Below are positions 1 through 8,921 of a stretch of DNA of 64,000 bases, piece after piece. The DNA lies in assembly GCF_017104965.1 (NCBI RefSeq), contig NZ_JAAGPR010000004.1:248001-312000 (forward strand), in the 5' to 3' direction. How positions within the stretch are numbered: the first letter of the stretch is position 1; every line of letters starts with the position of its first letter. This stretch comes from Paraburkholderia sp. Ac-20340. GTDB taxonomy: Bacteria > Pseudomonadota > Gammaproteobacteria > Burkholderiales > Burkholderiaceae. A program made the translations under genes and the position numbers. Under the pieces are notes generated by a model that saw only the letters and a list, made by a program, of their open reading frames with translations, made no database searches and had not been told where the DNA came from.

Positions 1-589
1 AGGTCCGGGCTTCGAGGTGAGCCGCCAGCTGGAAAAGCTCGGCTACAAAGGCATCGACACTTGCGAGCTGAACTTCACGAACTTCCGCGTGCCGGTTTCG
101 CGCGTGATCGGCGGCGAAGAAGGCCTTGGCCTCAAGCAGATTCTGAGCGGGCTCGAACTGGGCCGCATCAACGTGGCGGCGCGCGGCGTGGGCGTGGCGC
201 AGGCGGCGCTCGACGAAGCCGTGGCGTATTCGCAGCAGCGTAAAACCTTTGGCAAGCCGATCTGCGAGCACCAGGCCATCGCGCTCAAGCTCGGCGAAAT
301 GGCCACGCGCGTGGAAGCCGCGCGCCTGCTCACCGATTCCGCCGCGCGCGCCTACGACAAGGGCCTGCGTTGCGACATGGAAGCCGGCATGGCGAAGTAT
401 TTCGCCACCGAGGCCGCGGTGGAAAACAGCATGGAAGCCATGCGCATTCACGGTGCGTACGGTTATTCGAAGGAATACAACGTCGAGCGGCTGTATCGCG
501 ATGCGCCGCTTCTGACCATCGGCGAAGGCACCAACGAGATGCAACGCCTGATCATCGCGAAGATGCTGATTGCGAGGAACCCTGCATGA
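1..589 (+). CDS. Acyl-CoA dehydrogenase, C-terminal part (cut by window start)
   Basis: The reading frame is open from the first bases of the window, so the N-terminal FAD/substrate domains lie upstream. About 195 residues remain and match the C-terminal four-helix domain of the acyl-CoA dehydrogenase family: RKTFGKPICEHQA, then the ending IGEGTNEMQRLIIAKMLI, which holds the Glu-Gly-Thr where short/medium-chain enzymes place the catalytic base. It oxidises an acyl-CoA to the enoyl-CoA and passes electrons to ETF, whose genes lie 3 kb downstream. Its stop overlaps the start of the CoA transferase by 4 bases (ATGA), so the two are translationally coupled. The substrate cannot be told from the fragment. 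Confidence 0.93.
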   Translation, partial: GPGFEVSRQLEKLGYKGIDTCELNFTNFRVPVSRVIGGEEGLGLKQILSGLELGRINVAARGVGVAQAALDEAVAYSQQRKTFGKPICEHQAIALKLGEMATRVEAARLLTDSAARAYDKGLRCDMEAGMAKYFATEAAVENSMEAMRIHGAYGYSKEYNVERLYRDAPLLTIGEGTNEMQRLIIAKMLIARNPA

Positions 590-1776
590 GCCTGCCCCTT
601 TCCGGCGTACGCATCGTCGCCATCGAACAATACGGCGCGGGCCCGTTCGCCACGCAACATCTGGCCGATCTCGGCGCGGAAGTCATCAAGATCGAGAATT
701 TCCGCGAAGGCGGCGATGTGGGCCGCGCGGTCGGGCCGCACTTCTTCGGCGAAGGCGACAGCCATTTTTTCGAGGCCTTCAACCGCAACAAGAGCAGCCT
801 AACGCTCGATCTGAAAAAGCCCGAAGGACGCGAGGTGCTGCACGATCTCGTGCGCACCGCCGACGCGGTGTTCAACAACCTGCGCGGCGACCTGCCCGTG
901 AAGCTCGGCCTCACCTACGAGCAGTTGAAAGCAGCCAATCCGGCCATCGTCTGCGCGCATCTTTCGGCGTATGGACGCACCGGCAGCCGCGCGTCGTGGC
1001 CTGGCTACGATTATCTGATGCAGGCGGAAGCCGGCTATCTTTCGGTGACGGGCGAACCCGACGCGCCGCCCGCGCGCTTCGGCCTGTCGATCATCGACCT
1101 GATGACGGGCACCACCGCTGCCATGGCGCTGCTCGCGGGTCTCGTGCAGGCGCGCGCGACGGGCGTGGGCCGCGACCTCGACACGAGTCTGTTCGACGTC
1201 GCGCTGCATAACCTCGCCTACGTGGGCACGTGGTATCTGAACGGCGGCACGGTGACGGGGCGCGACCGCCGCTCGGCGCATCCTTCGCTCACGCCAAGCC
1301 AGTTGTACAAGACCAAGGACGGCTGGATCTTCCTCATGTGCAACAAGGAAAAGTTCTGGGGCGTGCTGGCCGAGGCGCTCGACCGTCCTTCGTGGATCAC
1401 CGACGAGCGCTTCTGCAACTTCAAGGCGCGGCTCGCGAACCGCGATCTGGTCGAGCAGGAACTCGACGCGGCGCTCTCGCGCGCGACCACGGCCGAATGG
1501 CTCGAACGCCTGGGCGGCCGCGTGCCCGCCGCGCCGGTCTACGATATCCAGCAGGCGCTCGACAGTCCGTTCGTGGCCGAGCGCCAGAACGTGGTCGAAG
1601 CGGAGCATCCGCGCTTTGGCAAGATTCGCGGCGTGGCGGCGCCGGTGCGCGTGGACGAGCCGCTGCCGGCGCGGGCCGCGCCCGATCTGGGTCAGGACAA
1701 CGCCAGACTCTTCGCCGAACTCGGTTACGATGCTGAACGAGTCGCCGCCCTGCGCGAGAGCGGTGTCGTGCAATGA
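586..1776 (+). CDS. CaiB/BaiF (type III) CoA transferase
   Basis: A 396-residue protein of normal length for the family III CoA transferases. The N-terminus has the family signature VRIVAIEQYGAGPFATQ...LGAEVIKIE. Asp171 (GLSIIDLMTG) sits where the family keeps the catalytic aspartate that carries the acyl/CoA intermediate. The ATG at 586 was chosen because it overlaps the dehydrogenase stop and begins exactly at the conserved domain; longer upstream frames are out of family. It should activate a carboxylic acid with CoA taken from a donor such as succinyl-CoA. Next to an acyl-CoA dehydrogenase and a CitE-like lyase, a dicarboxylate or branched acid is likely (inference). Confidence 0.9.
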   Translation: MSLPLSGVRIVAIEQYGAGPFATQHLADLGAEVIKIENFREGGDVGRAVGPHFFGEGDSHFFEAFNRNKSSLTLDLKKPEGREVLHDLVRTADAVFNNLRGDLPVKLGLTYEQLKAANPAIVCAHLSAYGRTGSRASWPGYDYLMQAEAGYLSVTGEPDAPPARFGLSIIDLMTGTTAAMALLAGLVQARATGVGRDLDTSLFDVALHNLAYVGTWYLNGGTVTGRDRRSAHPSLTPSQLYKTKDGWIFLMCNKEKFWGVLAEALDRPSWITDERFCNFKARLANRDLVEQELDAALSRATTAEWLERLGGRVPAAPVYDIQQALDSPFVAERQNVVEAEHPRFGKIRGVAAPVRVDEPLPARAAPDLGQDNARLFAELGYDAERVAALRESGVVQ

Positions 1777-2597
1777 CCTTGCAGGCAACGCACGACGCGG
1801 CGCGACAGGCGACTCCGTTTGTCAATCTCTCTTCGTGCGTGCAAAAGATGGTTAATGTGCTCGGTCAGCAGCCACGCTATATGCAGTTGGCGCAGACGCT
1901 CATCAACGAAATACAGGGTGGGCGCTTTCCCGTGGGGTCCACCATTCCCACCGAATTCGAACTGTGCGAGCAGTTTGGCGCGAGTCGTTCGACCGTGCGC
2001 GAAGCGGTCAAGCAACTCGTGCAACTGGGCATGGTGGTGCGTCAGGCGGGCGTGGGAACCACGGTCAAGGCCACGAGCGCGGAAGGCGGCTATCGGCAGG
2101 TCATGCAGCAACTGAACGACCTGCACCGTTATACCGCCGACACCGCGCTGCATCTGCTCGAGCAGGAGACCGTCGAGATCGACGATCCTGCGCTACGCAC
2201 GATGCTCGAAGCCAAAACCGGCGAAACCTGGCTGCGCCTGAAAGGCGTGCGCCGCTCGCCGGAAAACATCGATCCGATCTGCTACACCGAGGTCTATATC
2301 CAGCCTGCGTTCCGTTCGCTGACGGGCGTCGAGGACGCCCCGCATACGCCGATCTACGCGCTGATCGAGCGTCAGTTCGGCGAGCAGATCGCGCAGGTGC
2401 AGCAGGAAATCAAGGCGGTGGCGCTGCCCGCCGACGTCGCGCGCCTGGTCAATGCCAAGCCGCGTACGCCGGCGCTGTGGCTGTCGCGCCGTTATTTGAA
2501 CCGGCGCGGCGAGATCGTCGAGGTGGCGATCAGCATTCACCCTGCCGAGCGCTTCAGCTACTCCGAAACCTTCCAGCGAGGATGGGCCGGCGTCTGA
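1773..2597 (+). CDS. GntR-family (HutC/UTRA) transcriptional regulator
   Basis: A 274-residue regulator with an N-terminal winged helix-turn-helix around residues 35-95 (PVGSTIPTEFELCEQFGASRSTVREAVKQL) and a C-terminal UTRA ligand domain, which places it in the HutC subfamily. The start at 1773 overlaps the CoA transferase stop (ATGA). Another ATG at 1849 lies closer to the HTH, and the roughly 25 residues between are poorly conserved in character, so the true start is uncertain. It probably senses an acid or acyl-CoA and represses this catabolic operon, of which it is itself a member. Confidence 0.85.
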   Translation: MTLQATHDAARQATPFVNLSSCVQKMVNVLGQQPRYMQLAQTLINEIQGGRFPVGSTIPTEFELCEQFGASRSTVREAVKQLVQLGMVVRQAGVGTTVKATSAEGGYRQVMQQLNDLHRYTADTALHLLEQETVEIDDPALRTMLEAKTGETWLRLKGVRRSPENIDPICYTEVYIQPAFRSLTGVEDAPHTPIYALIERQFGEQIAQVQQEIKAVALPADVARLVNAKPRTPALWLSRRYLNRRGEIVEVAISIHPAERFSYSETFQRGWAGV

Positions 2598-2619
2598 AGC
2601 CTTTTCGAAAGGAATCTTC

Positions 2620-3429
2620 ATGATCGCACGCAGTTTTCTGTTCGTTCCCGGCGACCGGCCGGAACGCTTCTTCAAGGCGCTGGCGACCGAGGCAAGCCAG
2701 GTCGTCATCGATCTGGAAGACGCCGTCGCGCCCGACGCCAAGACCGGCGCGCGCGATCAGCTCGCGTCGTGGCTGCGCACCGGCATGGCCGACACCGAAC
2801 GCGAGCGCGTGATGGTGCGCGTCAACGCGTTCGGCACGCCGTGGCATGCGGCCGACGTCGCGATGCTCAACGCCGCCAGCCTGCGCCGCGTGATGGTGCC
2901 GAAGGCCGAAAACCCGAGCCAGCTCGCCGATATCGCCGCGCGCTGCGGCCGCAACGTGGAGCTGGTCGCGCTGGTGGAAAGCGTCGCGGGCGTGGTGGCG
3001 CTGCGGCAGATCGCGCATGCCAGCGGCGTGGTGCGGCTGGCCTTCGGCTCGTTCGATTACAGCGTCGATGCGGGCACGGAAAGCAGCGGGCGCGCGCTCG
3101 ATTACGTGCGCTCGCAGTTCGTCATCGAGTCGCGTTTTGCGGGGCTGCCCGCGCCCATCGACGGCGTCACGCTCTCGACCGACGACCCGGCAATCATCGC
3201 GGCCGACACGCTCGATGCGCGTCAGTTCGGCTTCGGCGGCAAGCTCTGCATTCACCCGAAGCAGGTCGACGCGGTCAATCGCGGCTTCGCGCCCAGCGAC
3301 GCCGAACGTGCGTGGGCCAAACGCGTGCTGGCCGCCCTGGCCGACAATCCGCGCGGCGCGATTTCGGTGGATGGCAAGCTGGTCGACAAACCCATCGTCG
3401 ATCGCGCGAAACGCATTCAAGCCGCGTAG
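2620..3429 (+). CDS. HpcH/HpaI aldolase / CitE-like acyl-CoA lyase
   Basis: A 269-residue TIM-barrel protein of the citrate-lyase-beta/HpcH family. Visible motifs are SFLFVPGDRPERFFKA at the N-terminus, VIDLEDAV (metal/CoA site), VALVESVAGV, LAFGSFDYSVDAG and LCIHPKQVDAVN. Stand-alone CitE proteins cleave malyl-CoA, citramalyl-CoA or HMG-CoA-type esters. Combined here with a CoA transferase, an acyl-CoA dehydrogenase and ETF, a route for C5 dicarboxylates such as methylsuccinate, mesaconate or itaconate ending in pyruvate plus acetyl-CoA is possible, but no hydratase is visible (inference). A good AAAGGA ribosome site precedes the ATG. Confidence 0.82.
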   Translation: MIARSFLFVPGDRPERFFKALATEASQVVIDLEDAVAPDAKTGARDQLASWLRTGMADTERERVMVRVNAFGTPWHAADVAMLNAASLRRVMVPKAENPSQLADIAARCGRNVELVALVESVAGVVALRQIAHASGVVRLAFGSFDYSVDAGTESSGRALDYVRSQFVIESRFAGLPAPIDGVTLSTDDPAIIAADTLDARQFGFGGKLCIHPKQVDAVNRGFAPSDAERAWAKRVLAALADNPRGAISVDGKLVDKPIVDRAKRIQAA

Positions 3430-3484
3430 TTCGGGCCACGTAATTCAGACCGCCTGAGCGCGGCCTTATGGAGAACATGTAAGC

Positions 3485-4234
3485 ATGAAGATTCTGGTGC
3501 CAGTGAAACGCGTGGTCGATTACAACGTGAAAGTTCGAGTGAAATCGGACGGCACGGGAGTGGATATCGCCAATGTGAAGATGTCGATGAATCCGTTCGA
3601 CGAAATCGCCGTTGAAGAAGCGGTGCGCTTGAAGGAAGCGGGCGTGGCAACCGAGGTGATTGCGGTGTCGTGCGGCGTTGCGCAGGCACAGGAAACGCTG
3701 CGCACGGCGTTGGCGATTGGTGCGGATCGAGCGATTCTGGTTGAGTCCAGCGAGGATCTTCAGCCTCTGGCTGTCGCGAAGCTGTTGAAGGCGTTGGTCG
3801 ATAAAGAGCAGCCTTCGCTGGTGATACTCGGCAAGCAGGCAATCGACGACGATTCCAACCAGACCGGGCAGATGCTGGCCGCGCTGGCCGGTTTGCCGCA
3901 AGCGACCTTCGCCTCGAAGCTCACGATTGCCGACGGCCGCGCCACGGTCGCGCGTGAAGTCGATGGCGGTGCGCAAACGCTTTCGCTCACGTTGCCCGCT
4001 GTGGTCACGACCGATCTTCGCCTGAACGAACCGCGCTACGTCACGCTGCCGAACATCATGAAGGCGAAGAAGAAGCCTCTGGAGACGATCAAGCCCGCGG
4101 ATCTCGGGGTGGATGTCACACCGCGTCTGAAGACGCTCAAGGTCGCCGAGCCGCCCCGGCGCAGCGCGGGCGTGAAAGTCGCCGACGTAAAGACGCTGGT
4201 CGGGAAGCTGAAAACCGAAGCCAAGGTGCTGTAA
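3485..4234 (+). CDS. etfB: Electron transfer flavoprotein beta subunit
   Basis: 249 residues, the normal EtfB length. It starts [20 protein letters not shown] and has the [10 protein letters not shown] stretch, the AMP-binding region around residues 95-135 ([19 protein letters not shown]) and the conserved [11 protein letters not shown] loop that docks dehydrogenase partners. With EtfA it takes electrons from the acyl-CoA dehydrogenase and passes them to ETF-ubiquinone oxidoreductase. The codon use of its first 350 bases is less GC-rich than that of its neighbours. RBS GGAGA lies before the ATG, and etfA follows after 15 bases. Confidence 0.96.
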   Translation: MKILVPVKRVVDYNVKVRVKSDGTGVDIANVKMSMNPFDEIAVEEAVRLKEAGVATEVIAVSCGVAQAQETLRTALAIGADRAILVESSEDLQPLAVAKLLKALVDKEQPSLVILGKQAIDDDSNQTGQMLAALAGLPQATFASKLTIADGRATVAREVDGGAQTLSLTLPAVVTTDLRLNEPRYVTLPNIMKAKKKPLETIKPADLGVDVTPRLKTLKVAEPPRRSAGVKVADVKTLVGKLKTEAKVL

Positions 4235-4249
4235 AAGGATCTGTAAAAA

Positions 4250-5182
4250 ATGACGATTCTGGTTATTGCCGAACACGATAACGCCGCGATCAAGCCGGCA
4301 ACGTTGAACACGCTTGCCGCGGCGCAACAGCTTGGCGGCGACGTGCATGTGCTGGTCGCGGGCCACAACGCGCAAGCGGCCGCCGATGCAGCCGCGAAGA
4401 TCGCGGGCGTAGCGAAGGTGCTGCTGGCCGACGCGCCACAACTCGAACAAGGTCTCGCGGAAAACGTCGAAGCGACGGTTTTGAACATCGCGAAGAACTA
4501 CTCGCACATTCTCGCGCCTTCCACCGCGGCGGGTAAAAACGTCGCGCCGCGCATTGCCGCCAGGCTCGACGTTGCGCAGATCAGCGATATCACGGCGGTC
4601 AATTCCGCCGATACGTTCGAGCGCCCGATCTACGCTGGCAACGCAATTGCAACCGTGCAGTCTCAAGACGCGGTCAAGGTCATCACCGTGCGCGCCACGG
4701 GCTTTGACCCGGTTGCAGCGGTGGGCGGCAGCGCAGCGGTGGAAAAGATCGAAGCGGCGGCTGACTCGGGCCTCTCGCAGTTCGTGAGCCGTGAAGTCAC
4801 GAAGCTCGATCGCCCGGAACTCACGAGCGCGAAGATCATCGTTTCCGGCGGCCGTGGCCTTGGCAGCGGCGAAAACTACACGAAGGTTCTGGAACCGCTC
4901 GCCGACAAACTCGGCGCTGCACTGGGCGCGTCGCGCGCGGCAGTCGACGCCGGTTACGTGCCGAACGACTACCAGGTTGGCCAGACCGGCAAGATCGTCG
5001 CGCCGCAACTGTATGTGGCAGTCGGCATCTCGGGCGCGATCCAGCATCTGGCCGGCATGAAGGTTTCGAAGGTCATCGTCGCAATCAATAAGGATGACGA
5101 AGCGCCAATCTTCAGCGTCGCCGATTACGGTCTTGTGGGCGATCTGTTCACGAACGTACCGGAACTCGTGAGCGCGCTGTGA
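4250..5182 (+). CDS. etfA: Electron transfer flavoprotein alpha subunit
   Basis: 310 residues, typical EtfA length. The C-terminal FAD domain is clear: [57 protein letters not shown] and [25 protein letters not shown], all hallmarks of the ETF alpha FAD site. It forms the heterodimer with EtfB and carries the redox-active FAD. The stop overlaps the GTG of the next gene by 4 bases. A dedicated ETF pair beside one acyl-CoA dehydrogenase suggests that this catabolic operon brings its own electron carrier. Confidence 0.96.
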   Translation: MTILVIAEHDNAAIKPATLNTLAAAQQLGGDVHVLVAGHNAQAAADAAAKIAGVAKVLLADAPQLEQGLAENVEATVLNIAKNYSHILAPSTAAGKNVAPRIAARLDVAQISDITAVNSADTFERPIYAGNAIATVQSQDAVKVITVRATGFDPVAAVGGSAAVEKIEAAADSGLSQFVSREVTKLDRPELTSAKIIVSGGRGLGSGENYTKVLEPLADKLGAALGASRAAVDAGYVPNDYQVGQTGKIVAPQLYVAVGISGAIQHLAGMKVSKVIVAINKDDEAPIFSVADYGLVGDLFTNVPELVSAL

Positions 5183-5742
5183 GCGTTGCCGAATCCCCCG
5201 CGCAGGCTGAAGCGCAAGACGTCGCGCGCACCCCGCTCCACACCCGCAACATCGTGCTGCAAGGCTATCGGCGCGCGGACGGTCTTTACGATATCGAAGG
5301 CCGTTTGCGTGACACCAAGTCGTATGATCGCGAATCGCACGGCGTCAACGTAAAAGCGGGCGAGCCCATCCACGACATGCTGTTGTGCATGACGGTGGGG
5401 AGCGATCTGGTGATTCGCGAGGTGCGCGTGGAATCGTTCGTGGTGCCGTACTCGGGCTACTGCGACGTGGCCGGACAGGACTATCGCCAGCTGCGCGGTC
5501 TGACGATCGCCGCCGGTTTCATGCGCGACGTGCGGCGTCTGGTGGGCGGCACGCGGGGTTGCACGCATTTGACGGAGCTGATCGGCGCGGTGGCCACGGC
5601 CGCGTTCCAGACGATGAGCATCGAGCTCAACGCCAGCCACGCGCAGCGGCCGTTCCAGATCGACGGCTGCTACGCGCTCAAGGCCGACGGCGCGATCGTC
5701 AAGGCGTTTCATCCCACGTGGTACGCAGGCAAACCGGACTGA
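5179..5742 (+). CDS. DUF2889 family protein
   Basis: 187 residues starting at a GTG that overlaps the etfA stop (GTGA). The sequence fits the DUF2889 family: HTRNIVLQGYRRADGLYDIEGRL near the N-terminus, HDMLLCMTV, then RGCTHLTELIGAVATAAFQT with a conserved Cys-Thr-His. The family has no settled function; members often lie beside acyl-CoA or aromatic-ring catabolic genes, as here. It is soluble, with no signal peptide or membrane segment. It is the last gene of the operon and converges on the sulfoquinovose cluster. Confidence 0.8.
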   Translation: MSVAESPAQAEAQDVARTPLHTRNIVLQGYRRADGLYDIEGRLRDTKSYDRESHGVNVKAGEPIHDMLLCMTVGSDLVIREVRVESFVVPYSGYCDVAGQDYRQLRGLTIAAGFMRDVRRLVGGTRGCTHLTELIGAVATAAFQTMSIELNASHAQRPFQIDGCYALKADGAIVKAFHPTWYAGKPD

Positions 5743-5804
5743 CGCGCGCGCGGCGCCTCTCCAAAGCGGCTGCCGCGCCTCGACCCTTGAAAATCCGCTT
5801 CAGC

Positions 5805-6917
5805 TTAACTAAGCGACAAACCCTCAATCTCGATCACCCGCTTCTCGCGGATCGACTTCTCGGCGGCCAGACCAATCACCACCGCCTTCAGCCCATCCTC
5901 CACCGTCACCTTGACCGGCGCGCCTTCGCGCACCGCCTGCTGGAATCCCAGGTGTTCGAAGTAAGTCGAGCCATGATGCGCGCCCAGGCTCAGCAGCTTT
6001 TCATCGACTTCAACGGTACGGCGCACAGGCCCTTTAGGATCGCGCGGGCTCACCACGACTTCGGCCTGGCGCTCGCCGCGTCCGGGCCAATGCTTGCCCG
6101 CGCCCGGCACGAAACACTCCACCTTGCCCTTGTCGCCCACCGCCGAAAACTCTTCCTGCCATTCCGCGCCATCCGCGAACATGCACAGATCGAGCGAGGC
6201 ACGCTTGCCGCTTTTGAATTCGACGATCACATACGCGTTGTCGATCATATCGGGCACCTGGCCGTCGTAACGTTCGTCGCGATGATTGACATCGGCCGCG
6301 CCCGAAGCGAATACGCGCACCGCTTCATCGTCCACGATCAGACGCATCAGATCGAAAAAGTGACAGCACTTTTCAACCAGCGTGCCGCCCGTGCGTGCCG
6401 AGAATCGATTCCAGTCACCCACCTTCGAAAGGAACGGATGCCGATGCTCGCGAATCGAAAACATCTTCAGCGCGCCAATGCGATCGGCGGCAATCTCGTC
6501 GATCATCGCGGTAAGCGGCGGCATGTATCGATACTCCATCCCCACCCATAGCGGCGCCTTGTGCGCCTGGGCGGCTTCCGCCAGTTGCCGGCAGTCTTCG
6601 ATCGTGGTGCAAAGCGGCTTTTCGATCAGCGTGGGATACGCCGTCGCCGCGCTGAACACATCTTCGAGAACCGCGCGATGCGTGTCGTTCGGAGTGGCAA
6701 CGACCAGCACATCGCACGTCCGGCTTGCGAGCAGATCGCGATGATCCGCAAACACGCTCACTTCGCGCCCCAAGGTCTTGATGGCCGAGGCCACCGATTC
6801 CGTGTGCGGATCGGCGATGGCTGTGACAAGCGCATCCGGCAACAGCGCGATATTGCGAATGTGCTCTTGTCCCATCATGCCGGCACCGATAATGCCGTAT
6901 CTCAAAGGCTCAGTCAT
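5805..6917 (-). CDS. Gfo/Idh/MocA-family NAD(P)-dependent protein in the sulfoquinovose cluster
   Basis: 370 residues. The N-terminal Rossmann fold has GIIGAGMMG at residues 8-16 and the family lysine in IEKPLC (99-103). The substrate-domain signature is GGTLVEKCCHFFDLM around 178-191, with His186 and Asp189 in the catalytic positions. It is the last gene of the long minus-strand cluster, 26 bases after the porin. Members oxidise or reduce sugars, but some are glycosidases that use NAD+ as a catalytic cofactor, and an NAD+-dependent sulfoquinovosidase family is known in sulfoquinovose clusters. Either role fits: a second glycosidase or a sugar dehydrogenase. The family assignment is sure; the function is inference. 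Confidence 0.88.
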   Translation of the reverse strand: MTEPLRYGIIGAGMMGQEHIRNIALLPDALVTAIADPHTESVASAIKTLGREVSVFADHRDLLASRTCDVLVVATPNDTHRAVLEDVFSAATAYPTLIEKPLCTTIEDCRQLAEAAQAHKAPLWVGMEYRYMPPLTAMIDEIAADRIGALKMFSIREHRHPFLSKVGDWNRFSARTGGTLVEKCCHFFDLMRLIVDDEAVRVFASGAADVNHRDERYDGQVPDMIDNAYVIVEFKSGKRASLDLCMFADGAEWQEEFSAVGDKGKVECFVPGAGKHWPGRGERQAEVVVSPRDPKGPVRRTVEVDEKLLSLGAHHGSTYFEHLGFQQAVREGAPVKVTVEDGLKAVVIGLAAEKSIREKRVIEIEGLSLS

Positions 6918-6943
6918 GGAATCTCCTTAAGGCGAAGGTGGCG

Positions 6944-8056
6944 TTAGAAGGAAGTACGCAAGCCCACGGTGACGGCCCACGGGTCGAAGCCCGGCGTCAC
7001 GGTGGAGTAAGTGGAATTGAGTAGCGCGAAGCCCTGATTCGAATGGCTGTTATTCGTAATCATCGAGGCATAGCCATAAAGCTGGGTGCGTTTCGAGAGG
7101 AAATACACATAGCCCGCGTTATAGGCCATCGCCCGCGCATTGGCGTTTTCGATGCGGCGCGCGACGCCCAGTTCGATATCGCCCGGCCCGGCCGGAATTT
7201 TCGCGTTGACGAGAAACGCCGATGCAAACCAGTTGGCCGCGTCGGTACGTTTCGAATAGATGTAATTAGCGCCGATGAAATTGCCGCTATAGGCATAGGT
7301 CGCGGCGAACACCTGCGTGAGTTGCGAAGACGGCGTGAGCGTGGTCGTATTGGCGTAATACTGATAGCGGTTCACGCCATAGCCGAGCATCATGCCGAAA
7401 CGCTGGTACATCACATTCATGCCGATATTGCGGCCATCGGCGGTCTGGCCGGCTGCATTCTGCGCACCGAACGAATAGCCAATTTCACCGGAAAGACCGT
7501 TGAAATTCGGCGTGCGATAGCGCACGGCGTTGGGATAAAAGCCGCCGGTGCCCGATTTCCCCAGCGTCGTCGTATGTTCCAGCGACATGATGGCCGCGGG
7601 GTTCGACAAGCCGTAAGTCGCTACGTCCGATGCAAGAAAGACCCAGTAGATCGGCAGGTACATCAAGCCCGCATCGACGCTACCGTATTTCGTGCTCGAC
7701 AGCCCGACTGACGCACCACGGTTGAACAAGGTCGTGCCGCCGCCCACACCCGTATAGGTGTTGAAGCCCGTTTCGAGCTGGAAGTTCGCGCGATAGCCGC
7801 CGCCCAGATCCTCGCTGCCGCGGAAGCCAAAGCGCGAGGCCTGCAGATTGCCGCTTGCCGCCATCGCCGTCGGACTCACGGTGTCGTTGAACTTGCCGTA
7901 TTGAACGGCCGAATCGACGATACCGTAGATCGTGACCGTCGATTGCGCCCAACCTGCCGTATTGCCCGCGGCCACCAGCGCCGCGAGTGCCGTTCCGTTT
8001 CGCAGGCACGCACGTGCCCACGCGCCCGTTGCCGGACGCCTCTTCGCGTAAAACAT
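6944..8056 (-). CDS. Gram-negative trimeric porin
   Basis: 370 residues with an N-terminal signal peptide ending ...AGWAQ. The first strand, SSVTIYGIVD-like (QSTVTIYGIVDSAVQYG), and RFGFRGSEDLGGGYRANFQLETGF are typical of Burkholderia OmpC/Omp38-type porins. It ends with the C-terminal Phe (GLRTSF) required for outer-membrane insertion. It lies between the SQ dehydrogenase and the Gfo/Idh/MocA gene in the same orientation, so it probably lets anionic sulfoquinovose or its glycerol glycoside cross the outer membrane (inference from context). The 70 bases upstream contain two TTCTAAT-like repeats but no clear terminator. Confidence 0.92.
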   Translation of the reverse strand: MFYAKRRPATGAWARACLRNGTALAALVAAGNTAGWAQSTVTIYGIVDSAVQYGKFNDTVSPTAMAASGNLQASRFGFRGSEDLGGGYRANFQLETGFNTYTGVGGGTTLFNRGASVGLSSTKYGSVDAGLMYLPIYWVFLASDVATYGLSNPAAIMSLEHTTTLGKSGTGGFYPNAVRYRTPNFNGLSGEIGYSFGAQNAAGQTADGRNIGMNVMYQRFGMMLGYGVNRYQYYANTTTLTPSSQLTQVFAATYAYSGNFIGANYIYSKRTDAANWFASAFLVNAKIPAGPGDIELGVARRIENANARAMAYNAGYVYFLSKRTQLYGYASMITNNSHSNQGFALLNSTYSTVTPGFDPWAVTVGLRTSF

Positions 8057-8126
8057 CAGAAAGTCTCCAAGTTTGCTTTGGTTCTAATAGTTCTTCTAAT
8101 GATGCACGCGAGCGTTAGCCGCTCGT

Positions 8127-8921
8127 CTAACCAACCACTGACACCTGCGCCAGCCCGGCATCGACGAGCAGATTCTGGCCCGTGATGGCCGCTGCCTGAG
8201 GACTGGCGAGAAACAACACTGAATCGGCAATATGTTTAGGCTCGACGCGAAACTTCAGGCATTGCAGATCGATAAACTGCTGATCGGACGCCGCATCGCG
8301 CCACAATGCGGTCTGACGCGGCGTGACCACGGCGCCCGGCAGCACCGCATTCACGCGGATGCCGCCATCGCCCAGTTCGCGCGCGAGCGTGCGCGTAATG
8401 CCCGAAATAGCCGCTTTGGACGCCGTATAGCCGATCAGATTGGGACGCCCGCGCAGCCACGAAATCGAACCCAGGTTGATGATCGAACCGCTGCCCATCG
8501 CGCGCATGCCAGGCGCGACGCGTTGGGTCGCGAAGACGTGGTGCGTGAGATTCACGGAGATCATCTCGTTCCACATGTCGACGGAAAGATCGTCGAGTGC
8601 GTGGCGCGTATCGCGCCCGGCGTTGTTCACGAGCGTATGGATCGCGCCGAGCGCCTGCGCAGCGTTGTCGAGCACCGCGCGATAGGCGTCGATGTCGCGC
8701 ACGTCGCAGCGCCCGAACCACGGTTTGAAGCGGCCTTCTGCCGTCGCGCCAAGGCGCTCGCACAATGCGTGGCCTGCGTTTTCGTCGAGATCGCAGAACG
8801 CCACTTTCGCGCCCTGTTGCCAGAAGGCCTCGACAATCGCTTCGCCGATGCCCGACGCGCCACCCGATACGAACACCACTTGTCCGGCAAGCGCCGGATA
8901 GATTGCCTGGGTCGAATTCAT
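8127..8921 (-). CDS. SDR-family sulfoquinovose 1-dehydrogenase (predicted)
   Basis: 264 residues of the classical short-chain dehydrogenase family: GGASGIG at 20-26, NNAG at 99-102, catalytic Ser152 and the Tyr165-x3-Lys169 pair (YTASK). Such enzymes oxidise an aldose at C1 to the lactone. In the sulfo-Entner-Doudoroff pathway an NAD+-dependent SDR oxidises sulfoquinovose to 6-deoxy-6-sulfogluconolactone, and every other step of that pathway is encoded in this cluster, so that assignment is favoured over a generic sugar dehydrogenase. Its start (ATG 8921) overlaps the stop of the mutarotase gene upstream. Confidence 0.8.
   Translation of the reverse strand: MNSTQAIYPALAGQVVFVSGGASGIGEAIVEAFWQQGAKVAFCDLDENAGHALCERLGATAEGRFKPWFGRCDVRDIDAYRAVLDNAAQALGAIHTLVNNAGRDTRHALDDLSVDMWNEMISVNLTHHVFATQRVAPGMRAMGSGSIINLGSISWLRGRPNLIGYTASKAAISGITRTLARELGDGGIRVNAVLPGAVVTPRQTALWRDAASDQQFIDLQCLKFRVEPKHIADSVLFLASPQAAAITGQNLLVDAGLAQVSVVG

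Noticed and set aside
3275..5047. A 590-codon open frame on the minus strand across etfB and etfA
   Set aside because: Crosses gene borders of the clearly coding plus strand and has no family signature.
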